From Catalimonadaceae bacterium JC749 (GTDB lineage Bacteria > Bacteroidota > Bacteroidia > Cytophagales > Cyclobacteriaceae): a stretch of 64,000 nucleotides of DNA. The notes beneath the pieces were generated by a model, which was given only the letters and a program-made list of their open reading frames with translations, made no database searches and was not told the DNA's origin. The DNA is taken from NCBI GenBank assembly GCA_021730635.1, contig JAJNNC010000015.1, positions 116,119 through 180,118 on the forward strand, written 5' to 3'. The translations under genes were made by a program, and so were the position numbers. Of the stretch, positions 26,565 to 36,099 are shown in pieces. How positions within the stretch are numbered: the first letter of the stretch is position 1; each line of letters begins with the position of its first letter.

Positions 26565-26672
26565 ATGGTACACCACCTATCCCATGATCTTTCTCCACTT
26601 TCCGGACCGCTTCCGGATACAGCCAGGCGTTCTTTCCAGTTTTTTTCCACTTCACAAACAGGAAAGCGATGA
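26565..26672 (+). CDS. 35-residue upstream ORF overlapping the GH51 start
   Basis: It starts at the first ATG after the shared promoter element ([16 protein letters not shown]) and ends in TGA at 26670-26672. That stop overlaps the GH51 ATG at 26669 as ATGA, the arrangement used for translational coupling. The peptide is rich in His, Ser and Pro and has no signal sequence or known family. It may be a leader whose translation delivers ribosomes to GH51, or a chance frame. Confidence 0.4.
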   Translation: MVHHLSHDLSPLSGPLPDTARRSFQFFSTSQTGKR

Positions 26673-28279
26673 CTAGTACACGCACACAAAGGATATTATG
26701 GAGCAAGGGAGCTCTCCCTGAGATCAGAACAGCTTTTTGTCTGACAGCACTGTGTATGGTGGTGACATATTCTCACCTCAGGGCACAAACTGCTGACAAC
26801 CAGATTACCATCCATACCACAGAGGCGAAAGATACCATCAGCCGGCACATCTACGGTCATTTTGCAGAACATCTGGGGCGTTGTATTTATGGTGGTTTCT
26901 ATGTAGGAGAGAACAACAGTGAAATCCCTCATACCGATGGCGTCCGGACCGATGTGATAGAGGCATTGAAAAAGCTGAAAATTCCAAACCTGCGATGGCC
27001 CGGCGGATGCTTTGCCGATACCTATCACTGGAAAGATGGCATAGGTCCTAAAGAAGAACGGCCAGAGATCGTCAATGTCTGGTGGGGTGGTGTCACGGAA
27101 GATAATAGTTTTGGCACCCACGATTTTCTGAACATGTGCGAAGCACTGGAAACCGAGCCTTATCTGGCCGGCAACGTGGGAAGTGGCACTGTGCAGGAAC
27201 TGGCCGATTGGGTACAGTATGTCAATTTTGACGGGGTAAGCCCTATGTCTGCCCTGCGTCAGGAAAACGGACGGGAAGAACCCTGGAAGGTAAAGTATTG
27301 GGGGATAGGCAACGAAGCCTGGGGATGCGGTGGCAATATGACGGCAGAATATTATGCCAATGAATATCGTAAGTATGCCACCTTTGTAGCAGACTGGAAC
27401 AACACAGGGGGGATCTTCCGTATCGCTTCCGGGGCTAGCTCTGATGACTATCACTGGACAGAAGTGCTGATGAAAAACATCCCTCACCAACTGCTGGAGG
27501 GAGTGGCCCTGCATCATTATTCCGTCATCGACTGGAGCAACAAAGGACCTGATGTGGATTTTTCAGAGGAGCAGTATTTTACCATCCTGCAAAAAGCCAT
27601 GTTCATGGATGAACTCATTGAAAAGCATACCGCCATTATGGATCAGTATGACCCTGAAAAGGATGTGGCTTTGGTGGTAGATGAATGGGGAGGATGGTAT
27701 GAAGTAAGGCCAGGCTCTAATCCGGGTTTTTTATACCAGCAAAATACCATGCGTGATGCCATGATTGCGGGTACGACCTTGAATATTTTTCATAAGTACT
27801 GCGACAGGGTACGCATGGCTAACCTGGCGCAAACCATCAATGTGCTGCAAGCTGTCATTCTTACCGAGGATGAAAAGATGTTGCTGACGCCTACCTACCA
27901 TGTCATGGAAATGTACAATGTACATCAGGATGCGGTGATGATGCCCCTGGACATTGAAACCAAGGATTATATGTTGGGAGAGGAAAAATTACCAGCGGTA
28001 TCAGCTTCTGCGTCCAGGGATCAAAACGGTGTCACGCATATCTCCCTGGTCAATATAGATGCGAAGAATCCACAACCCATCAATATTACGCTGGAAGGTG
28101 GAAAATACAGCAAGATCACCGGCAGGATTTTGTCTTCTTCCCAGCTGCAGGATCATAATTCGTTTGAAGACCCGGATAAAATCGCCCCTACTGAATTTAA
28201 GGGAGCCAAACTGAGTGGCAACAACCAACTGACTGTCACCTTGCCTCCCTTTTCTGTAGTGGTGCTGGCCCTGCAATAA
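26669..28279 (+). CDS. GH51 alpha-L-arabinofuranosidase, secreted
   Basis: A 536-residue retaining arabinofuranosidase that releases alpha-L-arabinofuranose from arabinan or arabinoxylan. The signal peptide runs to SHLRAQ, so the enzyme is exported, unlike many cytoplasmic GH51 members. Landmarks are [30 protein letters not shown], acid/base Glu216 in GIGNEAWG and nucleophile Glu339 in VVDEWGGWY. The C-terminal beta-sandwich includes [16 protein letters not shown] and [11 protein letters not shown]. The gene has its own promoter-like element upstream and may be translationally coupled to the short ORF before it. Confidence 0.95.
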   Translation: MTSTRTQRILWSKGALPEIRTAFCLTALCMVVTYSHLRAQTADNQITIHTTEAKDTISRHIYGHFAEHLGRCIYGGFYVGENNSEIPHTDGVRTDVIEALKKLKIPNLRWPGGCFADTYHWKDGIGPKEERPEIVNVWWGGVTEDNSFGTHDFLNMCEALETEPYLAGNVGSGTVQELADWVQYVNFDGVSPMSALRQENGREEPWKVKYWGIGNEAWGCGGNMTAEYYANEYRKYATFVADWNNTGGIFRIASGASSDDYHWTEVLMKNIPHQLLEGVALHHYSVIDWSNKGPDVDFSEEQYFTILQKAMFMDELIEKHTAIMDQYDPEKDVALVVDEWGGWYEVRPGSNPGFLYQQNTMRDAMIAGTTLNIFHKYCDRVRMANLAQTINVLQAVILTEDEKMLLTPTYHVMEMYNVHQDAVMMPLDIETKDYMLGEEKLPAVSASASRDQNGVTHISLVNIDAKNPQPINITLEGGKYSKITGRILSSSQLQDHNSFEDPDKIAPTEFKGAKLSGNNQLTVTLPPFSVVVLALQ

Positions 28280-28295
28280 GAAGGTAAAAGACGAT

Positions 28296-28319
28296 AAAGT
28301 CATCAGGTAAAGTGACTTT
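28296..28319. other. Short stem-loop after GH51
   Basis: AAAGTCA (28296-28302) and TGACTTT (28313-28319) form a 7-bp stem between the GH51 gene and the GH51 fragment. It is too weak to call a terminator and could be an operator-like dyad. Confidence 0.25.
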
Positions 28320-28339
28320 AACAAACATAGCCTAAAACA

Positions 28340-28633
28340 ATGATTCCTAAGTGGTTATATTCAGTGATTTATACCCTTTTTATCTTTAGCCTGCCTAGCA
28401 TATCGGTAGTAGGAAAGACACCCTGGGTGGTACAGGCAGACCAGCCTACAGCGGATATACAGCCCACAACGTGGGGCATCCTCTTTGAAGATATCAACTT
28501 TGCTGCCGATGGGGATTTGTATGCCGAACAGGTGAAAAACTACTCTTTTACCTATGATGGGATGGACGGAGCAAAAGACGGAGGGATCATAAGGCCGTTT
28601 ATTTATCCTGAACACATGAAGGTAAAGCTTTGA
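28340..28633 (+). pseudogene. Truncated second GH51 arabinofuranosidase (N-terminal remnant)
   Basis: An ORF of 97 residues with an intact signal peptide followed by the start of a GH51-type arabinofuranosidase: QADQPTADIQPTTWG, then ILFEDINFAADGDLYAEQVK and NYSFTY. That block is the characteristic N-terminus of a subgroup of GH51 distinct from the complete GH51 gene just upstream. After about residue 78 the family sequence stops and unrelated residues lead to a stop codon. The catalytic barrel is missing altogether. The next gene (GH43) begins within 25 bases, which suggests a deletion removed most of the gene up to GH43. A short secreted peptide could still be made. Confidence 0.75.
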
Positions 28634-28655
28634 TTTGTATGATAAAGAGAGCGTG

Positions 28656-29648
28656 ATGCAGTACGTCTGTGGCATATGGTGTTATGGCTGGTTAGGCCTT
28701 TTGATGGCGGCCCAAGCCCAGCCTATTCGGGTGCACGATCCGGTAATGATCAGGCAGGATGGTATGTATTACCTGTTTAGTACCGGGCAGGGTATCAGCG
28801 TCTACTCTTCATCGGATAGGCAGAATTGGAAAAAAGAAGAACCCGTTTTTTCGCAGGCACCCGCCTGGGCGGTAGAGGCTGTCCCTGGCTTCGAAGGCCA
28901 TATTTGGGCGCCTGATATTTCATACCATGAAGGAACCTATTATCTGTATTATTCGGTGTCTGCCTTCGGTAAAAACACCTCCTGCATCGGACTGGCGACC
29001 AATGTGACGCTCAATCCTGAAGAGGATGATTTCCAGTGGATAGATCATGGAAAAATTGTGGAAAGTGTACCGGGTAGGGATCTGTGGAATGCGATAGACC
29101 CCCATCTGTCCACCGACGAACAGGGGACTCCCTGGCTATCTTTTGGCTCTTTCTGGAACGGTATCAAACTGGTCAGACTACAAGCGGACAGGATGGGCAT
29201 TGCGCAATCACCACAGGAATGGTATACGATCGCCAGCCGTCCGAGAGATTTTAAAACGGATGATCGTAAGGCTGGCGATGGAGCGATAGAAGCCCCCTTT
29301 ATCTTTAAAAAAAATAACTATTATTATCTGTTTGTGTCATTTGACGCCTGTTGCCGGGGTATAGAAAGTACATATAAAATCATGGTGGGAAGGGCTGATC
29401 ATATCACGGGCCCTTACCTCGATCAGGAAGGCATGAGCATGACACAGGGCGGTGGAACTTTGGTGCTGCAGGGCGACAAACGATGGCCTGGAGTGGGTCA
29501 CAATGCGGTCTATACCTTTGATGGAGAGGATTATCTGATTTTTCATGGGTATGATGCTAAAAATGAAGGAAAGCCTGCTTTAAGGATAGAAAAGCTAGGT
29601 TGGAATCCGGAAGGCTGGCCAACGGTGAGCCCCCAACAGGCAAAATAA
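28656..29648 (+). CDS. GH43 endo-arabinanase / arabinofuranosidase, secreted
   Basis: A 330-residue five-bladed propeller enzyme of family GH43, of the type acting on alpha-1,5-arabinan. The ATG at 28656 (MQYVCGIW) or the GTG before it starts a signal peptide ending near AAQAQ. The three catalytic acids are Asp28 (VHDPVM), Asp148 (NAIDPH) and Glu212 (GAIEAPF). Other marks are GHIWAPDISYHEGTYYLYYS and FGSFWNGIKL, which favour the arabinan endo-1,5-alpha-L-arabinosidase subgroup. It is in line with the other arabinan genes, about 110 bases before araB. Confidence 0.92.
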   Translation: MQYVCGIWCYGWLGLLMAAQAQPIRVHDPVMIRQDGMYYLFSTGQGISVYSSSDRQNWKKEEPVFSQAPAWAVEAVPGFEGHIWAPDISYHEGTYYLYYSVSAFGKNTSCIGLATNVTLNPEEDDFQWIDHGKIVESVPGRDLWNAIDPHLSTDEQGTPWLSFGSFWNGIKLVRLQADRMGIAQSPQEWYTIASRPRDFKTDDRKAGDGAIEAPFIFKKNNYYYLFVSFDACCRGIESTYKIMVGRADHITGPYLDQEGMSMTQGGGTLVLQGDKRWPGVGHNAVYTFDGEDYLIFHGYDAKNEGKPALRIEKLGWNPEGWPTVSPQQAK

Positions 29649-29755
29649 AAAAGTGTTTGATTGACAACTAAACCGATAAAGTAACACTAAATAATCAAAT
29701 ATTTTAGTAAACTCGGGCTGACAAATCATTTTTTCGCTCAAAAATACACAACCTC

Positions 29756-31441
29756 ATGGAACCTCAACATTATGTGATAGGCATAGATTACGGAACCGAT
29801 TCAGTGCGCTCTGTACTGATCAATACCGCCGATGGTAGTTGTTTGTCCAGTAAAGTGCACTGGTATAAAAGATGGAAAGAAGGAAAATACTGTAATGCCT
29901 ATTCCAATCAGTTCAGACAACATCCCTTGGATCATCTGGAGGGTTTAGAAGCTACCCTGAAAGCGGTATTGGCGGAATCTTCCATTGATCCAAAGCTCGT
30001 TAAAGGCCTCTGTGTAGATACCACCGGTTCTTCTCCCATGCCTGTGGATCAGCAGGGAACCTCTTTGGCTTTATTGCCAGACTTTGCCCACAATCCCAAC
30101 GCCATGGTAGTGCTCTGGAAAGATCATACCTCCATCCGGGAAGCAGAAGAAATTAACAGGCTGGCCAAAAGCTGGGGAGGGGAGGACTTCACCCGGTACG
30201 AGGGGGGTATTTATTCTTCGGAATGGTTCTGGGCGAAAATACTGCATGTCATCCGGGAAGACAAAGCAGTGGCGGAAGCAGCTTATTCCTGGATGGAACA
30301 CTGTGATTGGATTACTTATGTGCTCGTTGGGGGAAAAGACTTATCATCCTTTAAAAGAAGCCGCTGTGCTGCCGGTCATAAAGCCATGTGGCATCCCGAT
30401 TGGAAGGGCTTACCTTCCGGGGAATTTCTGTCTAAGCTGGATCCTCGTCTGGCTGGTCTGCGGGATCGCTTATACCAGGAAACCTACACCTCAGACCAGG
30501 TGGCGGGACAGCTCAGCCAGGAATGGGCCCATCGGTTGGGATTATCCGAAGAGGTCGTCGTCGCAGTGGGTACTTTTGACGCTCATGCAGGGGCTGTGGG
30601 TGGCGAGGTGGAAGAACATGCCATGGTCAAGGTGATGGGCACCTCTACCTGTGATATCATGGTCGCCTCCCATCGTGAGGTTGAGAATAAACTGGTGAAA
30701 GGAATTTGCGGACAGGTAGAGGGTTCCGTGATTCCGGGCATGGTGGGGCTGGAAGCCGGGCAATCCGGTTTTGGCGATGTGCTGGCCTGGTTTACACAAC
30801 TGCTGGCCTGGCCAGTGAAAAACCTTCTGGGCAACACTTCGCTCCTAAATGAGGAACAGAAAGAAAAACTGAGCCAAGAGATACAAGACCGCATGATGAA
30901 TGAGCTTTCCGCTGCCGCTGAGAAAGTACCTGTTTCGGCCTCCGGAGTGGTCGCCCTGGATTGGATCAATGGCCGTAGAACGCCAGATGCCAATCAGGCA
31001 CTGAAAGGTGCGATCATGGGTTTGGGTATGGGTACTGAAGCGCCCCATATTTTCAGAGCCTTGGTGGAGGCAATCTGTTTTGGTTCTAAAAGAATTATAG
31101 ACCGTTTTGAGGAGGAAGGGGTCAAGATCAAAACCGTCATCGGACTGGGAGGGGTTGCCAAGAAATCACCCTTTGTGATGCAGACCATGGCCGATGTACT
31201 GAGTATGCCTATCAAGGTGGCCAGTTCGGAACAGGCCCCCGCACTGGGTGCTGCCATGTATGCAGCTGTCGCGGCCGGACTCTACTCCGATGTTTTGTCT
31301 GCCAAAGAGGCCATGGGTAGCGGCTTCGATAATGAATACCATCCGCAACCCTACCAAAGCAAGGTGTATCAGCAACTGTATGATCAATACAAACGATTAG
31401 GAGCCTTTGTAGAATTTAAAACTGTCGTGAAGCATGAGTAA
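29756..31441 (+). CDS. araB: Ribulokinase
   Basis: A cytoplasmic FGGY-family kinase that phosphorylates L-ribulose to L-ribulose 5-phosphate with ATP. The N-terminal nucleotide motif is VIGIDYGTDSVRSVL, then CVDTTGSSPMPVD and LWKDHTS. The substrate and hinge regions include GHKAMWHP and VGTFDAHAGAVGG, and the FGGY signature lies near VIGLGGVAKKSPFVMQTMAD. At 561 residues it has full length. The stop overlaps the araD start by 8 bases, indicating coupled translation in the order araB-araD-araA. Confidence 0.96.
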   Translation: MEPQHYVIGIDYGTDSVRSVLINTADGSCLSSKVHWYKRWKEGKYCNAYSNQFRQHPLDHLEGLEATLKAVLAESSIDPKLVKGLCVDTTGSSPMPVDQQGTSLALLPDFAHNPNAMVVLWKDHTSIREAEEINRLAKSWGGEDFTRYEGGIYSSEWFWAKILHVIREDKAVAEAAYSWMEHCDWITYVLVGGKDLSSFKRSRCAAGHKAMWHPDWKGLPSGEFLSKLDPRLAGLRDRLYQETYTSDQVAGQLSQEWAHRLGLSEEVVVAVGTFDAHAGAVGGEVEEHAMVKVMGTSTCDIMVASHREVENKLVKGICGQVEGSVIPGMVGLEAGQSGFGDVLAWFTQLLAWPVKNLLGNTSLLNEEQKEKLSQEIQDRMMNELSAAAEKVPVSASGVVALDWINGRRTPDANQALKGAIMGLGMGTEAPHIFRALVEAICFGSKRIIDRFEEEGVKIKTVIGLGGVAKKSPFVMQTMADVLSMPIKVASSEQAPALGAAMYAAVAAGLYSDVLSAKEAMGSGFDNEYHPQPYQSKVYQQLYDQYKRLGAFVEFKTVVKHE

Positions 31442-32138
31442 ATATAAAGAACTAAAAAGGCAATGTTATGAAGCCAATATGCATCTGCCTCAATTAGAAC
31501 TGGTCATCTATACCTTTGGCAATGTGAGTGCGGTGGACCGGCAGGAAGCCGTGTTTGCTATTAAACCCAGTGGAGTGGATTATCAGCAGCTGAAACCTGA
31601 AGACATCGTCATTGTAGACTTTGACGCCCGCGTAGTGGAAGGCCGTATGCGACCTTCTTCCGACACCAAAACTCATGCTTTTCTGTATAAAGCCTGGGAA
31701 AGAATTGGTGGGATTTGTCATACCCATTCTACCTATGCCGTGTCCTGGGCCCAGGCTCAGCGGGATATTCCGATCCTGGGCACGACCCATGCCGATCATT
31801 TTACGCAGGATGTCCCCTGTGCGCCTCCCATGGCTGATGAACTGATCCAGGGTGATTATGAACATATGACCGGACAGCAAATCATAGATTGCTTTGCTGA
31901 AAAAAAACTTTCTTATGAGGAGGTAGAGATGGTATTGCTGGGCAATCATGGGCCATTTACCTGGGGTAAATCAGCAGAAAAAGCAGTGTATAACAGTAAA
32001 GTGTTAGAAGAATTGGCACGCATGGCTTACCTGACTTTGCAGATCAATCCGGAGGCACCCCGGCTTAAAGAGGCGCTCATTCGCAAACATTACGACAGAA
32101 AACATGGACAAAACGCCTATTATGGGCAGGAATATTAA
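31434..32138 (+). CDS. araD: L-ribulose-5-phosphate 4-epimerase
   Basis: A 234-residue class II aldolase-fold zinc enzyme converting L-ribulose 5-phosphate to D-xylulose 5-phosphate, the entry to the pentose phosphate pathway. The zinc histidines are in [11 protein letters not shown] and in the later [10 protein letters not shown]. The GNVSAVDR loop and PSGVDY phosphate-binding part are conserved. It overlaps araB by 8 bases and lies 14 bases before araA. Confidence 0.96.
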   Translation: MSKYKELKRQCYEANMHLPQLELVIYTFGNVSAVDRQEAVFAIKPSGVDYQQLKPEDIVIVDFDARVVEGRMRPSSDTKTHAFLYKAWERIGGICHTHSTYAVSWAQAQRDIPILGTTHADHFTQDVPCAPPMADELIQGDYEHMTGQQIIDCFAEKKLSYEEVEMVLLGNHGPFTWGKSAEKAVYNSKVLEELARMAYLTLQINPEAPRLKEALIRKHYDRKHGQNAYYGQEY

Positions 32139-32152
32139 AAAGCATAAAATCG

Positions 32153-33661
32153 ATGATAGATTTAAAACAATACGAAATCTGGTTTGTCACTGGTAGTCAA
32201 CATTTATACGGCGAAGAAGTGCTGAAAAAAGTCGCTTCCCATGCTGAAGAAATCGCAAAAAATCTGGATGGCAGCCCTTTCCTGCCTGTCAGGGTATCCT
32301 ATAAATCAGTAGTCACCACCCCGGACCAAATTTATCAGGTCTGTCAGCAAGCCAATGTGGAAAAACAATGTATCGGACTGGTGGTCTGGATGCATACGTT
32401 CTCTCCGGCCAAAATGTGGATCAAAGGTCTTTCGGCTTTACAAAAACCTTTGGCGCATTTTCATACCCAATTCAATACGGAGATTCCCTGGAGTGACATT
32501 GATATGGACTTCATGAATGAAAATCAGTCTGCCCACGGCGGCAGAGAGTTTGGGTTTATGACCAGTCGGTTACGCAAAAACCGGAAAGTTATCGTAGGCC
32601 ACTGGCAGGAGGAGGAGGCCCAGAAAAAACTGGGAAACTGGGCCCGTGTGGCAGCGGCCTGGCATGTCTTTCAAACCACCAAGGTGGCCCGGTTCGGAGA
32701 TAATATGCGGGAGGTGGCCGTCACGGAAGGGGATAAAGTAGAAGCCCAGATGCGTTTTGGCTTTTCCGTAAATGGATATGGCGTGGGCGATCTGGTCCGG
32801 TATGTGAAAGAGGTATCAGAAAAAGAGTTAGCAGAACTCATTGAGGTTTACGAAGCACAGTACCTGATGCATGCTTCTTTACGGAAAGGAGGGCAGCATC
32901 ATGCTTCTCTCCTGGAGGCAGCCAGAATAGAACTGGGCCTGAGAGCTTTTCTCGAGCAGGGAGGGTTCGGAGCCTTTACGGATACTTTCGAAGATCTGCA
33001 TGGATTGCGACAACTGCCCGGCATCGCTTCCCAACGGTTGATGGCCGATGGCTATGGGTTTGGGGGGGAAGGCGACTGGAAAACGGCTGCTTTACTACGG
33101 GCCATCAAAGTGATGGATACCCAGTTGCAGGGAGGCTCTTCTTTTATGGAGGATTATACCTATGATTTCAGAAAAGGACGATCCAGGGTATTAGGTGCGC
33201 ATATGCTGGAAATTTGTCCTTCTATCGCTGCTTCCCAGCCAAGGTGTGAAGTGCATCCCCTGTCAATCGGAGGGAAGGAAGATCCGGTACGACTTGTCTT
33301 TGATGTGGATTCCGGACCGGCCATCAATGTTTCCCTGATCGATATGGGTAACCGCTTCCGATTACTGGTCAATGAAGTAGAGGCCATTCTGCCGGAAAAA
33401 GAACTACCCAAACTACCGGTAGCCAGGGTCTTGTGGGACCCTAAACCTGACATGTCGGTAGCTGCCGCTGCCTGGATACTGGCCGGTGGTGCGCATCATA
33501 CCGTGTTCAGCAAAGCCATCACTACCGAATTTATAGAAGATTTCGCTGAAATGGCAGGCGTCGAGCTGATGGTGATAGATCAAAATACAGTGCTGAGAGA
33601 CTTCAAAGATAAGCTTCACTGGAATGAAGTCTACTACCATCTATTCCAAAACCGGATGTAA
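32153..33661 (+). CDS. araA: L-arabinose isomerase
   Basis: A 502-residue cytoplasmic Mn2+-dependent isomerase converting L-arabinose to L-ribulose. The N-terminus [15 protein letters not shown] is the family signature. Further marks are [27 protein letters not shown], the active-site and metal regions around [26 protein letters not shown] and [12 protein letters not shown], and the C-terminal GGAHHTVFS. It is the last gene of araBDA. A hairpin at 33837 may end the transcript. Confidence 0.97.
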   Translation: MIDLKQYEIWFVTGSQHLYGEEVLKKVASHAEEIAKNLDGSPFLPVRVSYKSVVTTPDQIYQVCQQANVEKQCIGLVVWMHTFSPAKMWIKGLSALQKPLAHFHTQFNTEIPWSDIDMDFMNENQSAHGGREFGFMTSRLRKNRKVIVGHWQEEEAQKKLGNWARVAAAWHVFQTTKVARFGDNMREVAVTEGDKVEAQMRFGFSVNGYGVGDLVRYVKEVSEKELAELIEVYEAQYLMHASLRKGGQHHASLLEAARIELGLRAFLEQGGFGAFTDTFEDLHGLRQLPGIASQRLMADGYGFGGEGDWKTAALLRAIKVMDTQLQGGSSFMEDYTYDFRKGRSRVLGAHMLEICPSIAASQPRCEVHPLSIGGKEDPVRLVFDVDSGPAINVSLIDMGNRFRLLVNEVEAILPEKELPKLPVARVLWDPKPDMSVAAAAWILAGGAHHTVFSKAITTEFIEDFAEMAGVELMVIDQNTVLRDFKDKLHWNEVYYHLFQNRM

Positions 33662-33969
33662 AGCAAACTTGAAAATTCTCTTGCAACCATGCAAGGAAGA
33701 TCAGACACAAGGAGTCATCGGCTTAGAAAAATCCCAAAAGCGGGGTAATAGGTTGGGATACATGCCCCCAATCATCATTCAGAAAGGATGGGAAGAGTTC
33801 CGCTGATGGCTGATCTTTTGCTTTTACTGATTTTTTCTTCTCTGCATAAGAGAAGCTTTATTCTTTAAGACTTTTTTTCGACATGATCACTTCGACAGAC
33901 TTAATTTCACTGCTGAGGAAACGCCTGGTAGTAAGGATTTGCACTTTATTAAATCAGGAAAACGAACTG
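33662..33969. other. Intergenic region between araA and the convergent DoxX-like gene
   Basis: About 310 bases. It contains a small CTTGCA-acca-TGCAAG dyad (33680-33695) and a terminator-like hairpin (33837-33855). No convincing coding sequence was found. Confidence 0.4.
33837..33855. terminator. Hairpin between convergent genes
   Basis: CTTCTCT and AGAGAAG form a 7-bp stem with a GCATA loop, flanked by T-rich stretches (TTTTTT before; CTTTATTCTTT and later TTTTTTT after). The position between araA and the convergent DoxX-like gene fits a terminator, but the stem is short. Confidence 0.4.
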
Positions 33970-34425
33970 TTATGTATTGAATACCTGAGTACTGTTGGTA
34001 TAGGGTATAGAGACTCCCTTCAATCTGTTTGCATCGGGTTGGCCAGTGCTGCCTGAAACCCGTAATCTTCGTTTTTTCCGGTACAACCCATAGGAGGCAG
34101 CAGCCAGCAGCAATGGAATGGCCATAAAAACCCAGGATTCGGTAGGCTGGCCAGAGGCGATGATAGAATAGGTAGCGCCCATCAGATCAAAAGTTAACCC
34201 GGCATAAGCCCATTCCTTGATAAGCGTATAACCCGGAATCAAAATAGCAATTACACCCAGAGTTTTGGCAATCCCCAGGAAAGGAAGTAGATAGGTGGGC
34301 ATCTGCATTTTTTCAAATCCTTCCACCGCCATGGGTACCGACATTATATCCGGAATGGCAGAGCTTAACATTAGTAAGGCAAACAAACCAGTAAAAATCC
34401 AGTATAAAATAGGAATCTTTTTCAT
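33970..34425 (-). CDS. DoxX-like small membrane protein
   Basis: A 151-residue inner-membrane protein with four predicted helices: ILYWIFTGLFALLMLSSAI, LLPFLGIAKTLGVIAIL, WAYAGLTFDLMGATYSII and FMAIPLLLAAASYGL. The length, helix pattern and KTLGVIAIL-type motif fit the DoxX-like family, whose members are poorly characterised and linked to redox or stress functions. A basic and polar tail of about 35 residues follows the last helix, longer than usual. It lies 53 bases downstream of the VOC gene on the same strand, so the two may be one operon. Confidence 0.75.
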   Translation of the reverse strand: MKKIPILYWIFTGLFALLMLSSAIPDIMSVPMAVEGFEKMQMPTYLLPFLGIAKTLGVIAILIPGYTLIKEWAYAGLTFDLMGATYSIIASGQPTESWVFMAIPLLLAAASYGLYRKKRRLRVSGSTGQPDANRLKGVSIPYTNSTQVFNT

Positions 34426-34478
34426 GTTGAATTTTAGTTATTGTGTGAAATAGGTGATATATATCAAATAGCAAGAAA

Positions 34479-34886
34479 TTATGATCTGGTATAGTGAAAC
34501 ATCCAGTGCATTCCGAATTTGTCGGTCAATTCGCCAAGGGTAGCTCCCCAAAAAGTCTGGTGCAGCGGAGTCTTTATTTCTCCTTCAGCGGAAAGCCGGG
34601 AAAAATACTGGTTAACTTCCTCATCACTTTGGCAGTGGAGACACAAAGTGATTTGGTTACCCTGTTGCAGCTTAGCTCCTATCATGTCAGAGGCCATCAG
34701 CACGATCCCTTCGTTGATCAAACGGCTGTGCAGAATATGAGCCCCTGCTTCGGAAGGCATCTGTGCTGCCATGGGAGATTCTGAAACTTTCTCTAAGATA
34801 AGTTCACCCCCCAGACAAGACTGATAGAAGGTCATAGCCTCCCGGCATTGACCATTAAAATTCAGATATGCGTTTAAATGAGTCAT
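34479..34886 (-). CDS. VOC-family PhnB-like protein
   Basis: A 135-residue glyoxalase/bleomycin-resistance-fold protein of the PhnB/3-demethylubiquinone-methyltransferase-like group. The start is the ATG complementary to 34884-34886 (MTHLNAYLNFNG); the longer frame adds 23 residues with no domain. Family marks are LNFNGQCREAMTFYQSCLGGEL, HSRLINEGIVLMASD and the ending FGMHWMFHY. No metal-binding enzyme function can be assigned. It is divergent from the GlxA-type regulator at 35031, which may control it (inference). Confidence 0.85.
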   Translation of the reverse strand: MTHLNAYLNFNGQCREAMTFYQSCLGGELILEKVSESPMAAQMPSEAGAHILHSRLINEGIVLMASDMIGAKLQQGNQITLCLHCQSDEEVNQYFSRLSAEGEIKTPLHQTFWGATLGELTDKFGMHWMFHYTRS

Positions 34887-35030
34887 TATACTATTATGAT
34901 TAGCTATACAAAGGTACTGTCGTAGGCTATAAGGCGGGATGTGTAAATGCGTCAATTGCCGGGGTTGATCGCGACAAGTTGAATTCGTATTTTTGAAGCT
35001 GATTAAGAGATATCAAATTTGGACAAACCC

Positions 35031-36008
35031 ATGAAAAATATCGCGATTTTAGTGCCTGAGTCTGCCGTACTGGCTGCCATTGTAGATCCAAGGTATATGT
35101 TCACCGCTGTAAATGAGTTCTTAAAAAGTGCAGGGCAACCCCCGCTTTTTCATGTTCAGCTGGTAGGACTTCAGAAAGAAGTGAAGCTCAGTGAAGGTCT
35201 GTTTTCCGTCCATGCGGATGTGGTCCTGGAAAAAGCCCGTAAGCCGGATCTCATCATCATTCCGGCCATTAGCGGAAATTTGGAGTATGCCATCAAGCGT
35301 AACAGTGATTTTCTGCCCTGGGTGGTCCAACAATATAAAAACGGATCAGAAGTAGCCAGCCTGTGTCTGGGGGCCTTTCTGCTGGCAGCTACAGGGTTGG
35401 TGGATGGAAAAAAATGCTCTACCCACTGGTTGTTTGTCAATGAATTTAAAGCCATGTTTCCCCAGGTCACCTTGGTGGATAACAAGATCATTACAGAACA
35501 AAATGGTTTGTATTCCAGCGGAGGAGCCAGTGCCTACTGGAATTTGCTGTTACACCTGGTAGAGAAATATACCAATCGGGAGATGGCTATTTTAGCTTCC
35601 AAGTTTTTTGTGCTGGATATCAACCGCATCACTCAATCGCCCTTCAGCATTTTCAAAGGCCAGAAAATTCATAATGATCCTGATATTCTCAAAATTCAGG
35701 ATTATATAGAAAAGAACTTTCAGGAGAAAATAACAGTAGATCAACTGGCAGAAACTTTTGGAATAGGCCGCCGCACCCTGGAAAGAAGGTTTAAAAAAGC
35801 TACCCACAATACCGTGGTAGAATATATTCAGTCGGTAAAAATTGAAGCTTCTAAAAAGCAACTGGAAGTCAGCCGGAAAACGGTGTCGGAAGTCATGTAT
35901 GAAGTAGGGTATACCGACAACAAGGCTTTCAGAGATGTTTTCAGAAAAGTGGCTGGGGTATCTCCGCTGGAGTATAGAAACAAATACAACAAAGAAATTT
36001 TTGCCTGA
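35031..36008 (+). CDS. GlxA-type regulator (DJ-1/PfpI domain plus AraC HTH)
   Basis: A 325-residue transcription factor with a DJ-1/PfpI-like sensor domain at about residues 3-190 (NIAILVPESAVLAAI, SLCLGAFLLAATGLVDGKKC, THW) and an AraC-type double HTH at about 220-320 (VDQLAETFGIGRRTLERRFK, VSEVMYEVGYTDNKAFRDVF). A cysteine sits at the nucleophile-elbow position (SLCLGA). The ATG at 35031 is preferred over the TTG at 35019. It is divergent from the VOC/DoxX-like pair, a typical arrangement for a local regulator. The ligand is unknown. Confidence 0.9.
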   Translation: MKNIAILVPESAVLAAIVDPRYMFTAVNEFLKSAGQPPLFHVQLVGLQKEVKLSEGLFSVHADVVLEKARKPDLIIIPAISGNLEYAIKRNSDFLPWVVQQYKNGSEVASLCLGAFLLAATGLVDGKKCSTHWLFVNEFKAMFPQVTLVDNKIITEQNGLYSSGGASAYWNLLLHLVEKYTNREMAILASKFFVLDINRITQSPFSIFKGQKIHNDPDILKIQDYIEKNFQEKITVDQLAETFGIGRRTLERRFKKATHNTVVEYIQSVKIEASKKQLEVSRKTVSEVMYEVGYTDNKAFRDVFRKVAGVSPLEYRNKYNKEIFA

Positions 36009-36099
36009 AATCCCCAACCCAAGGGGTATGAAAAGAGTACAAAGGGAATAAACAGCTCGATGCTCCGGTCTCAGTCCAAAAGAAACATTCCTGAGAAGG

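Noticed and set aside
26696..27517. 273-codon open frame on the reverse strand
   Set aside because: It lies wholly antisense to the GH51 gene, whose catalytic motifs are intact. The translated residues (many Cys, His and Ile) look like a shadow frame.
33624..33806. 60-codon frame overlapping the end of araA
   Set aside because: Out of frame with araA and mostly in the 3' untranslated region; no supporting signal.
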